Source of the DNA: JBAYVY01 sp041674345
GTDB lineage: Bacteria; Planctomycetota; Phycisphaerae; Phycisphaerales; Zrk34
DNA: 12,625 bases
Assembly: GCA_041674345.1 (NCBI GenBank)
Contig: JBAYVY010000064.1
Location: forward strand, 1-12,625
Direction of reading: 5' to 3'
Part shown: one piece after another, positions 5,028 to 11,394 of the stretch
How positions within the stretch are numbered: position 1 is the first letter of the stretch
How the letters are laid out: each line of letters opens with the position of its first letter
Program-made: the position numbers and the translations under genes
Notes under the pieces: generated by a model
What the model was told of the DNA's origin: nothing
Databases searched by the model: none
The model's input: the letters and a program-made list of their open reading frames with translations, nothing else

Positions 5028-6808
5028 AAATCCTCCTCATGTATCAAATGATTCATCTTCACATCCCGCTTCAACGTCTTGCCGACCACCTCCGCCAATC
5101 GCGCCGCCGCCACCCCCGTGCCCGGCCGCTTCACCGTCACATCCCCGCGCCCGATCACATCCCCCGCCTTCATGTCGCGCACCGCGCACACGCTTTGCCG
5201 CGATACCTTGCGAACATCGGCCTGTACGTCGGCTGTTTCATCGAACATCATCGCCGCTTCCGCCGCGCCAATCGCCGCCACATACTCAGCGAACTTCCGG
5301 GGGTCGCAACTCGCCGCGTGGTCCGGCCCCTTCGCCGCGCAATCGTAAGTCAAATGCTTTTCAATCACCCGCGCCCCCAACCCCACCGCCAGCACCGCCG
5401 ATACATCATTGCTCGTATGGTCCGAATATCCGACTTCGCATCGCAACGCATCGCGCAACACATTCATCCGTCCCACCGCCGCACATTCCGGCGGCGTGGG
5501 GTATGCGCTGACGCAATGCAGAAACACCGTTTCATGTTTCGCGCACAGCCGGTTCGCCGCGTGCAGTTCATCAATGTTCGCCGTGCCCGTCGATATCAGC
5601 ATCGGCTTGCCCAAGTCCAGCATCGCCCCGATCAGAGGCAGATTCACCGCGTCCGGCGAGGCGATCTTCACCGCATCCGCGTCCAATTCCCGCATCTGCT
5701 CCAAGTTCTCCACGCTGAACGGTGTGACGATGAAGCCCATTCCCAACTCGTGCGCCAACGCCTTCACCTTCAGCATGTCAGCTACGCACAATTGCAGCGA
5801 CCGCAGCATCTCATATGGATCAACCGCGTTCGCCTCCTGGTACTTCGCCAGTTCCGCTTCCGCGCTCAGCAACAGGTCCGGGTCGAACAGTTGCAGTTTC
5901 ACCGCATCGGCCCCAGCCCCTTTCGCCGCCCGGGTCAGCGCCAATGCCCGCTCCACCGATCCGTCGTGATTCACCCCCAGTTCCGCAATCACATATGTCG
6001 GCGCAGCGCCGCCGATCTCCCGTCCTCCGATCACCACTTCCGCCTTCCGCCTTCCGCCTTCCGCCTTCCCAATCACCGCCTCCGCCACCCGCATATCCAT
6101 CGCCCCGTCCACATCCACCACCCCGCTTCCGGGGGCACCCGATTCGGTAATCACCGCCCGCCGATCCTTCCCCAAAAAAGCGTGGGGTTGTCCCGCTTCC
6201 ACCACGAACAGCGATTTCCGCGTCACCGCGATGATCCCGCCGTCCAACTGATACACCGCCGGAAGTTCCTGCCGCCGATACACCGTGTTCTCGACGTAAG
6301 GCAGCAACCGATCCCCCTCCACCACGCGTTTCATCCAGTACGGGTGCATCTTCCCCACCGCGCACACCGACTGCACCGAATCGCATCCGGTCTCGACGAG
6401 TTTCGTCACCGCGTCATCAATCAACGTCCGGGGTCGGACGGGGACGTTGGCGTACAAAATCACGACATTGCGGATTGCGGATTGCGGATTGCGGATTGCG
6501 AACTGCTCCACCGCGTGTCGCGCCGCCGCATCGACGGTGGCCGTGTCGCTCGCCAGTTCCGCCGGTCGTTCGATCACCTCCACGCCGCGCCGCCGCGCGA
6601 TTCCCGCCGCCTTCTCGCAATCCGTGCTGACGATCACCCGGTCCACACGCTCGCTCGCCAGCGCGTGGTCGAGGGTGTATTCGATCATCGGTCGTCCGCA
6701 AAGGTCAGCCGTGTTCTTGCCCGGCAACCCCTTGCTCCCCGCCCGCGCTAAAACCACGCAAAGCGTTTGGATTTCTGATTTCTGATTTCTGATTTCTGAT
6801 CGACTCAT
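5024..6808 (-). CDS. neuA-neuB: Fused CMP-sialate synthetase (NeuA) and sialate synthase (NeuB) with SAF domain
   Basis: A 594-residue fusion of two consecutive pathway enzymes. Residues about 15-245 are a CMP-acylneuraminate cytidylyltransferase, with VVLARAGSKGLPGKN (18-32), CGRPMIEYTL, VSTDCEKAAG and a C-terminal VDVDGAMDMRVAEAV; it activates the sugar acid with CTP. Residues about 270-525 are a NeuB TIM barrel, with YVIAELGVNHDGS, AVKLQLF, KIASPD, ISTGTA, GYSDHTSNDVS and EKHLTYD; it condenses the amino sugar with phosphoenolpyruvate. Residues about 530-594 match the SAF/antifreeze-like domain (RQSVCAVRDMKAGDVIGRGDVTVKRPG). Three heptamer repeats are read in frame: the N-terminus (SEIRNQKSEI), a surface loop (AIRNPQSAIRN, 104-114) and the inter-domain linker (GKAEGGRRKAEV, 247-258). 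The start at 6808 has GAGGTGA upstream. It ends in a 4-base overlap with neuC. Whether the product is Neu5Ac or legionaminic acid cannot be read from sequence. Confidence 0.93.
   Translation of the reverse strand: MSRSEIRNQKSEIQTLCVVLARAGSKGLPGKNTADLCGRPMIEYTLDHALASERVDRVIVSTDCEKAAGIARRRGVEVIERPAELASDTATVDAAARHAVEQFAIRNPQSAIRNVVILYANVPVRPRTLIDDAVTKLVETGCDSVQSVCAVGKMHPYWMKRVVEGDRLLPYVENTVYRRQELPAVYQLDGGIIAVTRKSLFVVEAGQPHAFLGKDRRAVITESGAPGSGVVDVDGAMDMRVAEAVIGKAEGGRRKAEVVIGGREIGGAAPTYVIAELGVNHDGSVERALALTRAAKGAGADAVKLQLFDPDLLLSAEAELAKYQEANAVDPYEMLRSLQLCVADMLKVKALAHELGMGFIVTPFSVENLEQMRELDADAVKIASPDAVNLPLIGAMLDLGKPMLISTGTANIDELHAANRLCAKHETVFLHCVSAYPTPPECAAVGRMNVLRDALRCEVGYSDHTSNDVSAVLAVGLGARVIEKHLTYDCAAKGPDHAASCDPRKFAEYVAAIGAAEAAMMFDETADVQADVRKVSRQSVCAVRDMKAGDVIGRGDVTVKRPGTGVAAARLAEVVGKTLKRDVKMNHLIHEEDL
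5031..5037 (-). promoter_or_regulatory. Strong Shine-Dalgarno for neuC
   Basis: On the minus strand, GAGGAGG stands 3-4 bases before the neuC ATG and lies within the last codons of neuA-neuB. It supports both the start at 5027 and coupled translation. Confidence 0.75.
6036..6070. repeat. Heptamer tandem repeat (CCTTCCG) forming the NeuA-NeuB linker
   Basis: Five heptamers: ACTTCCG, three CCTTCCG, CCTTCCC. On the coding strand they give GKAEGGRRKAEV, exactly between the end of the NeuA domain and the start of the NeuB domain. Its first unit ACTTCCG equals the start of the dispersed ACTTCCGGGGG motif. Confidence 0.9.
6467..6501. repeat. Heptamer tandem repeat (ATTGCGG) inside the NeuA domain
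   Basis: Four exact ATTGCGG units and one ATTGCGA. They encode AIRNPQSAIRN (residues 104-114). In the family this is the join between a helix (DAAARHAVEQ) and a core strand (VVILYANVPVRP), where an insertion is least likely to harm folding. Confidence 0.9.
6771..6800. repeat. Heptamer tandem repeat (ATTTCTG) at the neuA-neuB start
   Basis: Four exact ATTTCTG units plus AT. On the coding strand they encode SEIRNQKSEIQ, right after the initiator MSR and before the first beta strand of the cytidylyltransferase. This is the same position as the heptamer at the neuC start. Confidence 0.9.
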
Positions 6809-6811
6809 AAA

Positions 6812-6818
6812 TCACCTC
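6812..6818 (-). promoter_or_regulatory. Shine-Dalgarno for neuA-neuB
   Basis: GAGGTGA on the minus strand, 3 bases before the ATG at 6808. The context GAGGTGATTTATGA is very like that of neuC (GAGGAGGATTTATGA), which supports both starts. Confidence 0.65.
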
Positions 6819-6833
6819 GCACGCCTTCATCTT

Positions 6834-6854
6834 CAATCCCAAATCCGAAATCCG
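6834..6854. repeat. Heptamer repeat (AAATCCG) in the neuA-neuB leader
   Basis: CAATCCC followed by two AAATCCG units, running straight into the ACTTCCGTGGG array at 6856. It lies about 25 bases upstream of the neuA-neuB start codon on the minus strand. Confidence 0.7.
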
Positions 6855-6855
6855 A

Positions 6856-6928
6856 ACTTCCGTGGGTTTTACTTCCGTGGGTTTTACTTCCGGGGGGTTT
6901 TACTTCCGTGGGGTTTTACTTCCGGGGG
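6856..6928 (+). repeat. Tandem array of ACTTCCG(T/G)GGG-TTTT units
   Basis: Five units of 15-16 bases: two ACTTCCGTGGGTTTT (6856-6885), ACTTCCGGGGGGTTTT (6886-6901), ACTTCCGTGGGGTTTT (6902-6917) and a final ACTTCCGGGGG (6918-6928). The last abuts the stop codon of the 6929-8632 gene. It is the only tandem form of the motif that is otherwise scattered singly through the window. Five regularly spaced G-runs on the + strand give long-loop quadruplex potential; in the operon mRNA these become C-runs. Confidence 0.9.
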
Positions 6929-8632
6929 TCATGGCCGATGCCATTGCCTGCACGTTTCACAAATCCCCTCATACTTCCCCTCACGCTGAGCCACGCGCAA
7001 CGCGCCGATCCGTTCCCATCCTTCCGTCACCGACCCGCTCATCGCGCATGCCCCGCGCACATCCTGGTCGCACCGCGCCACCCGTCCGTCGCTCAACACC
7101 GTCAACCGCCCCGTCAGCTGCCGGCACGCAAACCGTCGCGGCGGAGCCATGTCCATCACCGCCAAATCGCCGATCCCTTCCGCCAATACTTCCGGGGGCG
7201 GGGGCCCCTCCACCAACACCGCGCCGGCGAAATACGACCACCGATCCACGAAACTCTCCAACTCCGTCACATTCTCCCGCGTCTTCACCATCGTCGGCAC
7301 CACCCACAACGCCTTGTCACTTCCGGGCTTACTTCCGGGGGCACCCGCCAAACGATGTTGCAACAATCGCTGCACATTCGCCCCCACTCGTTCAAACGCA
7401 TCCACTCCCATCATCCGTTCATACATTTCCCTCGAATCCGCATTGATCCTTACTTTGACGACATCCACTCCCGACTCGATCAACTGTTCCACCGTCGTCG
7501 CATCGACATTCAAATCCGTATCCACCGCGATCGCCCGGATCCCCGCATCGCGAGCCATCCGCACCATCTCCGCCCAGTGCGGGTGACACAGCGGGTCGCC
7601 CGCCCCGCCGAACATCACCGCCACATCATCAATCTCCGCCAACTCCGCGAACAGCGTCTTCGCCCGCTCCAGCGTCATGTCCGCCCGATCCGCCGCAATC
7701 CGCAGCAACCCCTTTGTTTCAACTTCCGGGGGCCGTTTCGTCGTCAATTCCACCGTCACCATCCCCGGCTGCGCGTGTCCGCGCTCTTCCAATTTCCGCG
7801 CCATCCACGCCGCCGCCGCTTCCCCATCTTTCCATACTTCCGGGGGGGCCGCCCGCATCAACGTTTCCCATCGCTTCGCTCCCGCGATCGCGCGCACCTT
7901 CGCCTGTCGCAGTTCCGGGCCGATCTGTACGCAAATGTCCCGCGCGATCGGGTCGCCCTGCGGGTGCGTCGGGTTGTAGTCCAGCAAATGCCCGATGCTC
8001 GCCCCCCCCCCGGAGGCCTCCGCCATCTGCTCCAACAACTCCGCCGTCACCACGACTCCCGCCAGGCCCGGCGGACTCTGCGTGAACACCAGCTTGAACT
8101 CCGTCACATTTTCCAAATGCCGCTCAATCAACCGCCCGCACAACGCGCTGTCCAGCAAAGGCCAGGTCGCCCCGACGATCAACGCCGCGTCCCATTTTCG
8201 GGCCGCATCCGACTTTCGGGCCGCGTCCGGCTTCCGGGGGCGCATCACTTCCGCCAGCGCCTTGGCGTCGATGACCTCGTCGTACACCGTCGCTCCGCCG
8301 ATCCCGCCCCGCCAGGTCGTCCCGCTCCACGCCCGCGCCGTCCGCCCCGCGCCCAACATCATCGCCCGCTCCGTCCGCACCACGCGTACGCCCGCGTCCG
8401 ATGCCGCGCCCACCGCCGCATCCGTTGCGTCCGCCGCATCCATCTCGCCGTCCGCCGCGCCGCCATCCCCATCCGTCACCACCATCAGTTCCGCCACGCC
8501 CCTGACGTTCCGCATCCGTTCGATGACATGTTCGATCACCCGTCTGCCCCCGATCACGCGCATCGCCGCCGGCGCGTCCTGCTTTGCCAGCACGATCAAT
8601 CCGATCACTTTTGTCGTCGGCTGTTCGCTCAC
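6929..8632 (-). CDS. Nucleotidyltransferase plus degenerate radical-SAM/SPASM protein
   Basis: A 567-residue two-part protein. The N-terminal half (about 8-230) resembles SpsF-like NTP-transferases, with GLIVLAKQDAPAAMRVIGGRRVIEHVIERMR; its nucleotide-binding loop is altered. The C-terminal half (about 288-567) follows the radical-SAM plus SPASM order: a VTVEL strand, then GGAGDPLCHPHWAEMVRMARDAG, GVDVVKVRINADSREMYERMMG, and a cysteine-rich tail (Cys503, 521, 529, 558, 561; DGRVARCDQD, CETC). The expected Cys-x3-Cys-x2-Cys after VTVEL is absent. That site reads TTKRPPEVETKG, with PPEV (301-304) encoded by an ACTTCCGGGGG copy. The GTG start at 8632 gives a 4-base overlap (GTGA) with the upstream stop and has AAGGAGA 8 bases before it. 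An 18-base tandem repeat encodes KPDAAR/KSDAAR/KWDAA (134-150). It probably acts with the sugar-acid genes, but its reaction is not known. Confidence 0.75.
   Translation of the reverse strand: MSEQPTTKVIGLIVLAKQDAPAAMRVIGGRRVIEHVIERMRNVRGVAELMVVTDGDGGAADGEMDAADATDAAVGAASDAGVRVVRTERAMMLGAGRTARAWSGTTWRGGIGGATVYDEVIDAKALAEVMRPRKPDAARKSDAARKWDAALIVGATWPLLDSALCGRLIERHLENVTEFKLVFTQSPPGLAGVVVTAELLEQMAEASGGGASIGHLLDYNPTHPQGDPIARDICVQIGPELRQAKVRAIAGAKRWETLMRAAPPEVWKDGEAAAAWMARKLEERGHAQPGMVTVELTTKRPPEVETKGLLRIAADRADMTLERAKTLFAELAEIDDVAVMFGGAGDPLCHPHWAEMVRMARDAGIRAIAVDTDLNVDATTVEQLIESGVDVVKVRINADSREMYERMMGVDAFERVGANVQRLLQHRLAGAPGSKPGSDKALWVVPTMVKTRENVTELESFVDRWSYFAGAVLVEGPPPPEVLAEGIGDLAVMDMAPPRRFACRQLTGRLTVLSDGRVARCDQDVRGACAMSGSVTEGWERIGALRVAQREGKYEGICETCRQWHRP
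8190..8243. repeat. 18-base tandem repeat, three copies, in frame
   Basis: Units start at 8190, 8208 and 8226. Each contains a variant of (T/C)TTTCGGGCCGC; the third reads CTTCCGGGGGCGC, the dispersed motif itself. On the coding strand they give RKPDAA, RKSDAA and RKWDAA. Being a multiple of three, copy-number change would not shift frame. Confidence 0.75.
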
Positions 8633-10614
8633 ATCGTCTCTCCTTCTCCAAACCCGCCCTGGGGACAGGGTGGCTCCAACCGCGCTTTCAACCGGCCGGC
8701 CGCCTGCTCGAACAAGCTCAGCGTTTCCTCGCATCCCTCGATCAGCCACTTCATGTTCACCAGGTCGCGCTCCAGTTGCCGCTTCTGCTTTTCATAGGGG
8801 TCCGCCTCCGGGTCCGCTGAAATCGACCGGTCCGCCTGCCTCCGCTTGAACGCTCCGATCTGATTCAACTCGTTCACCAGCGCGAACGCCTCCCGCAATT
8901 CCGCCACACGTTTCTGTTTCTTCTCCAGCTTCCCGAACAACGCATCCATCTTCCGGGCGTCCTTCTGATGTTCGATCATCTCCTTCAACATCGGCACCGT
9001 CTGCTCGCTGGTCACCTTCAACTCCCGCACCTGCCTCATCCGCCCCTCCAAATGTTCCGCCACCTCCCGCAATCGTTCCATTCCCCTCGGCCCGCCCGCT
9101 TCAGCGGGCGGGGTGTCTCTCGGCATCGGTATCACCGGCAACGCCCTCACCGCATACTCATCCAACACCTCCCGCAACGTCTTCCGCACCGTCCGTTCCT
9201 TCGCCACGCCCCCCTCCGTCGCGTCAATGATCGTCCGCCCCGACTCCGCGGCCGCCGCGAAATCCCGCTCAAACTGCCTCAGATACGTCAGCATCTGTTC
9301 GTCGGTGTAAATCGGCTGGTCATGCACGTCCCGCACCTTCTTCAAATGCGTCTTGTGCCGCGCGATCCGTTTCCACTCCATCATTTCCAGCGTGTTGAAC
9401 GGCGACAGCTCCGTGCTCCAAACCTCATGGATCGCCGTCCCCGGACAATAATACAACCCGTCGCTGAACCCCAAATCCTGACCGATCATCGTGATCGGAT
9501 CACACCCCAAAAACTGCGCCAGATACAACGACAAATGCGCCACCGTCGATCCCGACCGCAACCCCGCCATCGGCCTGGCCAAAGGCCCCAGCAACAAATC
9601 CAAAAACGACGACCGACAAACCCGCACCGCGCCCGGAAATGAATCCAATATCGCACAGTGCGCCTTGGGTTCCGCCACCAGCGTCACTCCCTCCAAATCC
9701 TTCGCGTTGATCCCTTCGTAAAACCTTCGTGATATTTCGTGATAATCCAACGCCGTCACAAAGTGTGGCTTCACCCCCCGCTCCAACAGCGGCTTCAACA
9801 CCGTCTGCACCGCGATCACCACCACCCGATCCCGCACACCCTCCTCCGCCAATAACCCCACGTTCTTCGCCAGTGAAGGCCCCGCCGATACCAGCACCGC
9901 CGGGTATCCCTTCGCCGCGTCCCTTAAATCCTCCAGACCGGCCCCCGCCGCGTAGTACGCCAAATTGTTCGCATAATTCCGGCACGTCGCCGCGCTGTTC
10001 ACCAGCGTCGTCGCCACGTTCGTCCTGCAATACGCCACGAACTGCGTCAGCGACGCGCTGAACTTCCCCAATCGCTCCCCCTGCAACTGTCGCGTCGGCC
10101 CGTAGGTCAATATCTGCACCCCCGCCGCCACGTGCGCCACCTGCGATTCCAGTCGCCGCGTGATCTCCGCCAACTCCACTTCCCCCGTGAACACCATCAC
10201 ATCCTCCGCGCCCATCCACTTCGCGCAATCCACCCGCTCCATCACCGCGCGCAGCAACCGCTCGTCCGGCTCGTACACCACCAATAACCCCCGCCCCCCC
10301 ACACGCTCCGCCAATGCCGCCACGTGATGCCCCACCCCCACCCCCATCATCACAATGCAGCCATGCTCCTTCAAATCCGCCTGCTCCGCGAACCGCTTCG
10401 CCTCCGCCACCGGCGTGTGCCGCGACGCCAGCGTCACCTGCCGCTGCGTTCCATCCTCCGCCTCCACACTGATTGTCGCGCTGATCGCCCGCTCCTCCCG
10501 CAACGCATCCCAAAAACTCACCCCCTCATGCGCCGTCGCCTCCGCCACGCGCTCCGCCGTCGCCGCGTCACGCCCCCGCAACGCCTTCAGGTTTTTTTCC
10601 AGCAACTGCGACAT
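8629..10614 (-). CDS. DUF115 / Maf-like protein (MptE-like fold), putative glycosylation factor
   Basis: A 661-residue protein. The central domain (about 225-430) carries DUF115 hallmarks: YPAVLVSAGPSLAKN (GPSL at 245-248), VVIAVQTVLKPLLERGVKPHFVTALDYHE, GSTVAHLSLYLAQFLGCDP and ITMIGQDLGFSDG (GQD at 378-380). This fold is shared by MptE-type pterin pyrophosphokinases and Maf flagellin-modification proteins, which are associated with adding nonulosonic acids to flagellin. The N-terminal part (1-200) looks like the usual Maf N-terminal Rossmann-like region (GCIVMMGVGVGHHVAAL). The C-terminus (about 510-655) is charged, heptad-like helix, probably coiled coil. A 22-base palindrome encodes PPAEAGG (502-508) at the join between these parts. 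It is the first gene of the operon, and its stop overlaps the next GTG. The start at 10614 has only a weak AAGG far upstream. Glycosyltransferase activity is inferred from context. Confidence 0.85.
   Translation of the reverse strand: MSQLLEKNLKALRGRDAATAERVAEATAHEGVSFWDALREERAISATISVEAEDGTQRQVTLASRHTPVAEAKRFAEQADLKEHGCIVMMGVGVGHHVAALAERVGGRGLLVVYEPDERLLRAVMERVDCAKWMGAEDVMVFTGEVELAEITRRLESQVAHVAAGVQILTYGPTRQLQGERLGKFSASLTQFVAYCRTNVATTLVNSAATCRNYANNLAYYAAGAGLEDLRDAAKGYPAVLVSAGPSLAKNVGLLAEEGVRDRVVVIAVQTVLKPLLERGVKPHFVTALDYHEISRRFYEGINAKDLEGVTLVAEPKAHCAILDSFPGAVRVCRSSFLDLLLGPLARPMAGLRSGSTVAHLSLYLAQFLGCDPITMIGQDLGFSDGLYYCPGTAIHEVWSTELSPFNTLEMMEWKRIARHKTHLKKVRDVHDQPIYTDEQMLTYLRQFERDFAAAAESGRTIIDATEGGVAKERTVRKTLREVLDEYAVRALPVIPMPRDTPPAEAGGPRGMERLREVAEHLEGRMRQVRELKVTSEQTVPMLKEMIEHQKDARKMDALFGKLEKKQKRVAELREAFALVNELNQIGAFKRRQADRSISADPEADPYEKQKRQLERDLVNMKWLIEGCEETLSLFEQAAGRLKARLEPPCPQGGFGEGETM
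8641..8647 (-). promoter_or_regulatory. Shine-Dalgarno deciding the GTG start at 8632
   Basis: AAGGAGA on the minus strand, 8 bases before GTG 8632 and inside the last codons of the upstream gene. No other in-frame start with a comparable site lies nearby. The frame extends upstream to 8749, but those codons overlap the DUF115 gene and look non-native. Confidence 0.6.
9091..9112. repeat. 22-base near-perfect palindrome inside the DUF115 gene
   Basis: CCCGCCCGCT, two bases TC, then AGCGGGCGGG: a perfect 10-base inverted repeat. In frame it encodes PPAEAGG at the junction between the catalytic-type domain and the C-terminal coiled coil. The form (GC-rich palindrome around TTCA/TGAA) is like the hairpin at 12366-12391, which suggests a family of small palindromic elements. 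Confidence 0.75.
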
Positions 10615-10700
10615 GTCGTCCCATCATCCTTGACGTTACACTGTCGGACATTTCCGCACGCGATCCGACTATCCTAACACCACTTGACGGGGCTTGAAAC
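10615..10700. promoter_or_regulatory. Divergent intergenic region, likely holding two promoters
   Basis: These 86 bases separate two divergent genes, so both promoters should be here or overlap the coding ends. A minus-strand candidate is TTCAAG (10693-10698), 16 bases, then TAGGAT (10671-10676), which is a weak match. For the plus strand only TATCCT (10670-10675) resembles a -10 box. A short inverted repeat GTCGGA...TCCGAC (about 10643-10669) could be an operator. None of these is strong. Confidence 0.35.
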
Positions 10701-11348
10701 ATGCCCAACCACTGGCCCGATCCATCCTGGTTTGACCGCTTCCTCCTTGAAAACCCCTGGCCCGCGCTGGCGGTGTTCGCCGCGTTCGCCCTCATTTTCG
10801 TCTGGCATTATCTGCGTCAGCGCCGCCGCGCTTTGCTCATTCCCGCCCTTGGTTGCGCCGTTGTCGCCGGCGTCGTTCCTCTCCTGGCCTTCCTCGTCAC
10901 CACTCCGCGCGAGCGGCTCATGCCGCTCGATGAGCAATTCGTCCATGCCGTCGTGCCCAAACTTCCGGGGGCCGATATCGCTACCCTCGAAAAACTGCTC
11001 AGTCCCGCCATCGACTTTCAAATCTCTTCGCCCGCCGTCTCGCAATCCCACGACCGCAAAGCCCTGCTCGAACAGATCGACCGCGTCCTGCGTAAATACC
11101 ATCCGCATGATGCCATCCTCCTCGACAACGACGCGCGACAGCTATCGACCGGCCAATACGAAAGCTACTTCCGCGTCCGCGTCACCTTCGATGCCGCCAA
11201 CGAAGGCCCCCTCTCCGCCTCCAACCTCTCCGCCACCACAGACTGGCTCCTCCAATGGTCCGGCCAGCCCGACGGCTCCTTCCGCATCGCCACCCTCCGC
11301 TGGCTTAAAATCAACGGCATCGACCCCGCCGCCTCCCTTTTGCCCTAG
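10701..11348 (+). CDS. Hypothetical membrane protein, two helices and an NTF2-like outer domain
   Basis: I do not recognise a named family. The 215-residue product has two hydrophobic segments (about 20-38 and 45-67) joined by a basic loop RQRRRA. By the positive-inside rule this puts both ends outside the cytoplasm. Residues about 70-215 show one or two helices (LDEQFVHAVVPKL, DRKALLEQIDRVLRKY), then alternating strands (YESYFRVRVTFDA, TTDWLLQWS, FRIATLRWLKING). That order fits a SnoaL/NTF2-like cone fold, but this is inference from pattern only. KLPGAD near residue 90 comes from an exact ACTTCCGGGG copy. The next gene follows closely and the two are probably co-transcribed. There is no clear ribosome-binding site. 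Confidence 0.8.
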   Translation: MPNHWPDPSWFDRFLLENPWPALAVFAAFALIFVWHYLRQRRRALLIPALGCAVVAGVVPLLAFLVTTPRERLMPLDEQFVHAVVPKLPGADIATLEKLLSPAIDFQISSPAVSQSHDRKALLEQIDRVLRKYHPHDAILLDNDARQLSTGQYESYFRVRVTFDAANEGPLSASNLSATTDWLLQWSGQPDGSFRIATLRWLKINGIDPAASLLP

Positions 11349-11394
11349 AATGTCCCACTCAATCTTTCGCGCCCCCGTTCCCGGAGTCCTCCCC

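Noticed and set aside
5039..6751. 570-codon open frame on the + strand opposite neuA-neuB
   Set aside because: It is the antisense of a clearly recognised gene; its His/Arg/Gln-rich translation is typical of a reverse frame in GC-rich DNA.
6467..7000. Possible CRISPR array from the many short repeats
   Set aside because: Repeats are 7 or 15-16 bases, directly tandem, with no unique spacers of about 30 bases and no cas genes nearby.
6908..8797. 629-codon + strand frame opposite the radical-SAM-like gene
   Set aside because: Antisense of a gene with coupled starts and family motifs; the product is His/Arg/Pro-rich without any motif.
10684..11394. Upstream part of the frame that ends at 12354
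   Set aside because: It overlaps the 10701-11348 gene in another frame and is low-complexity Ser/Pro/Thr. The signal peptide at 11395 marks the true start of the secreted protein.
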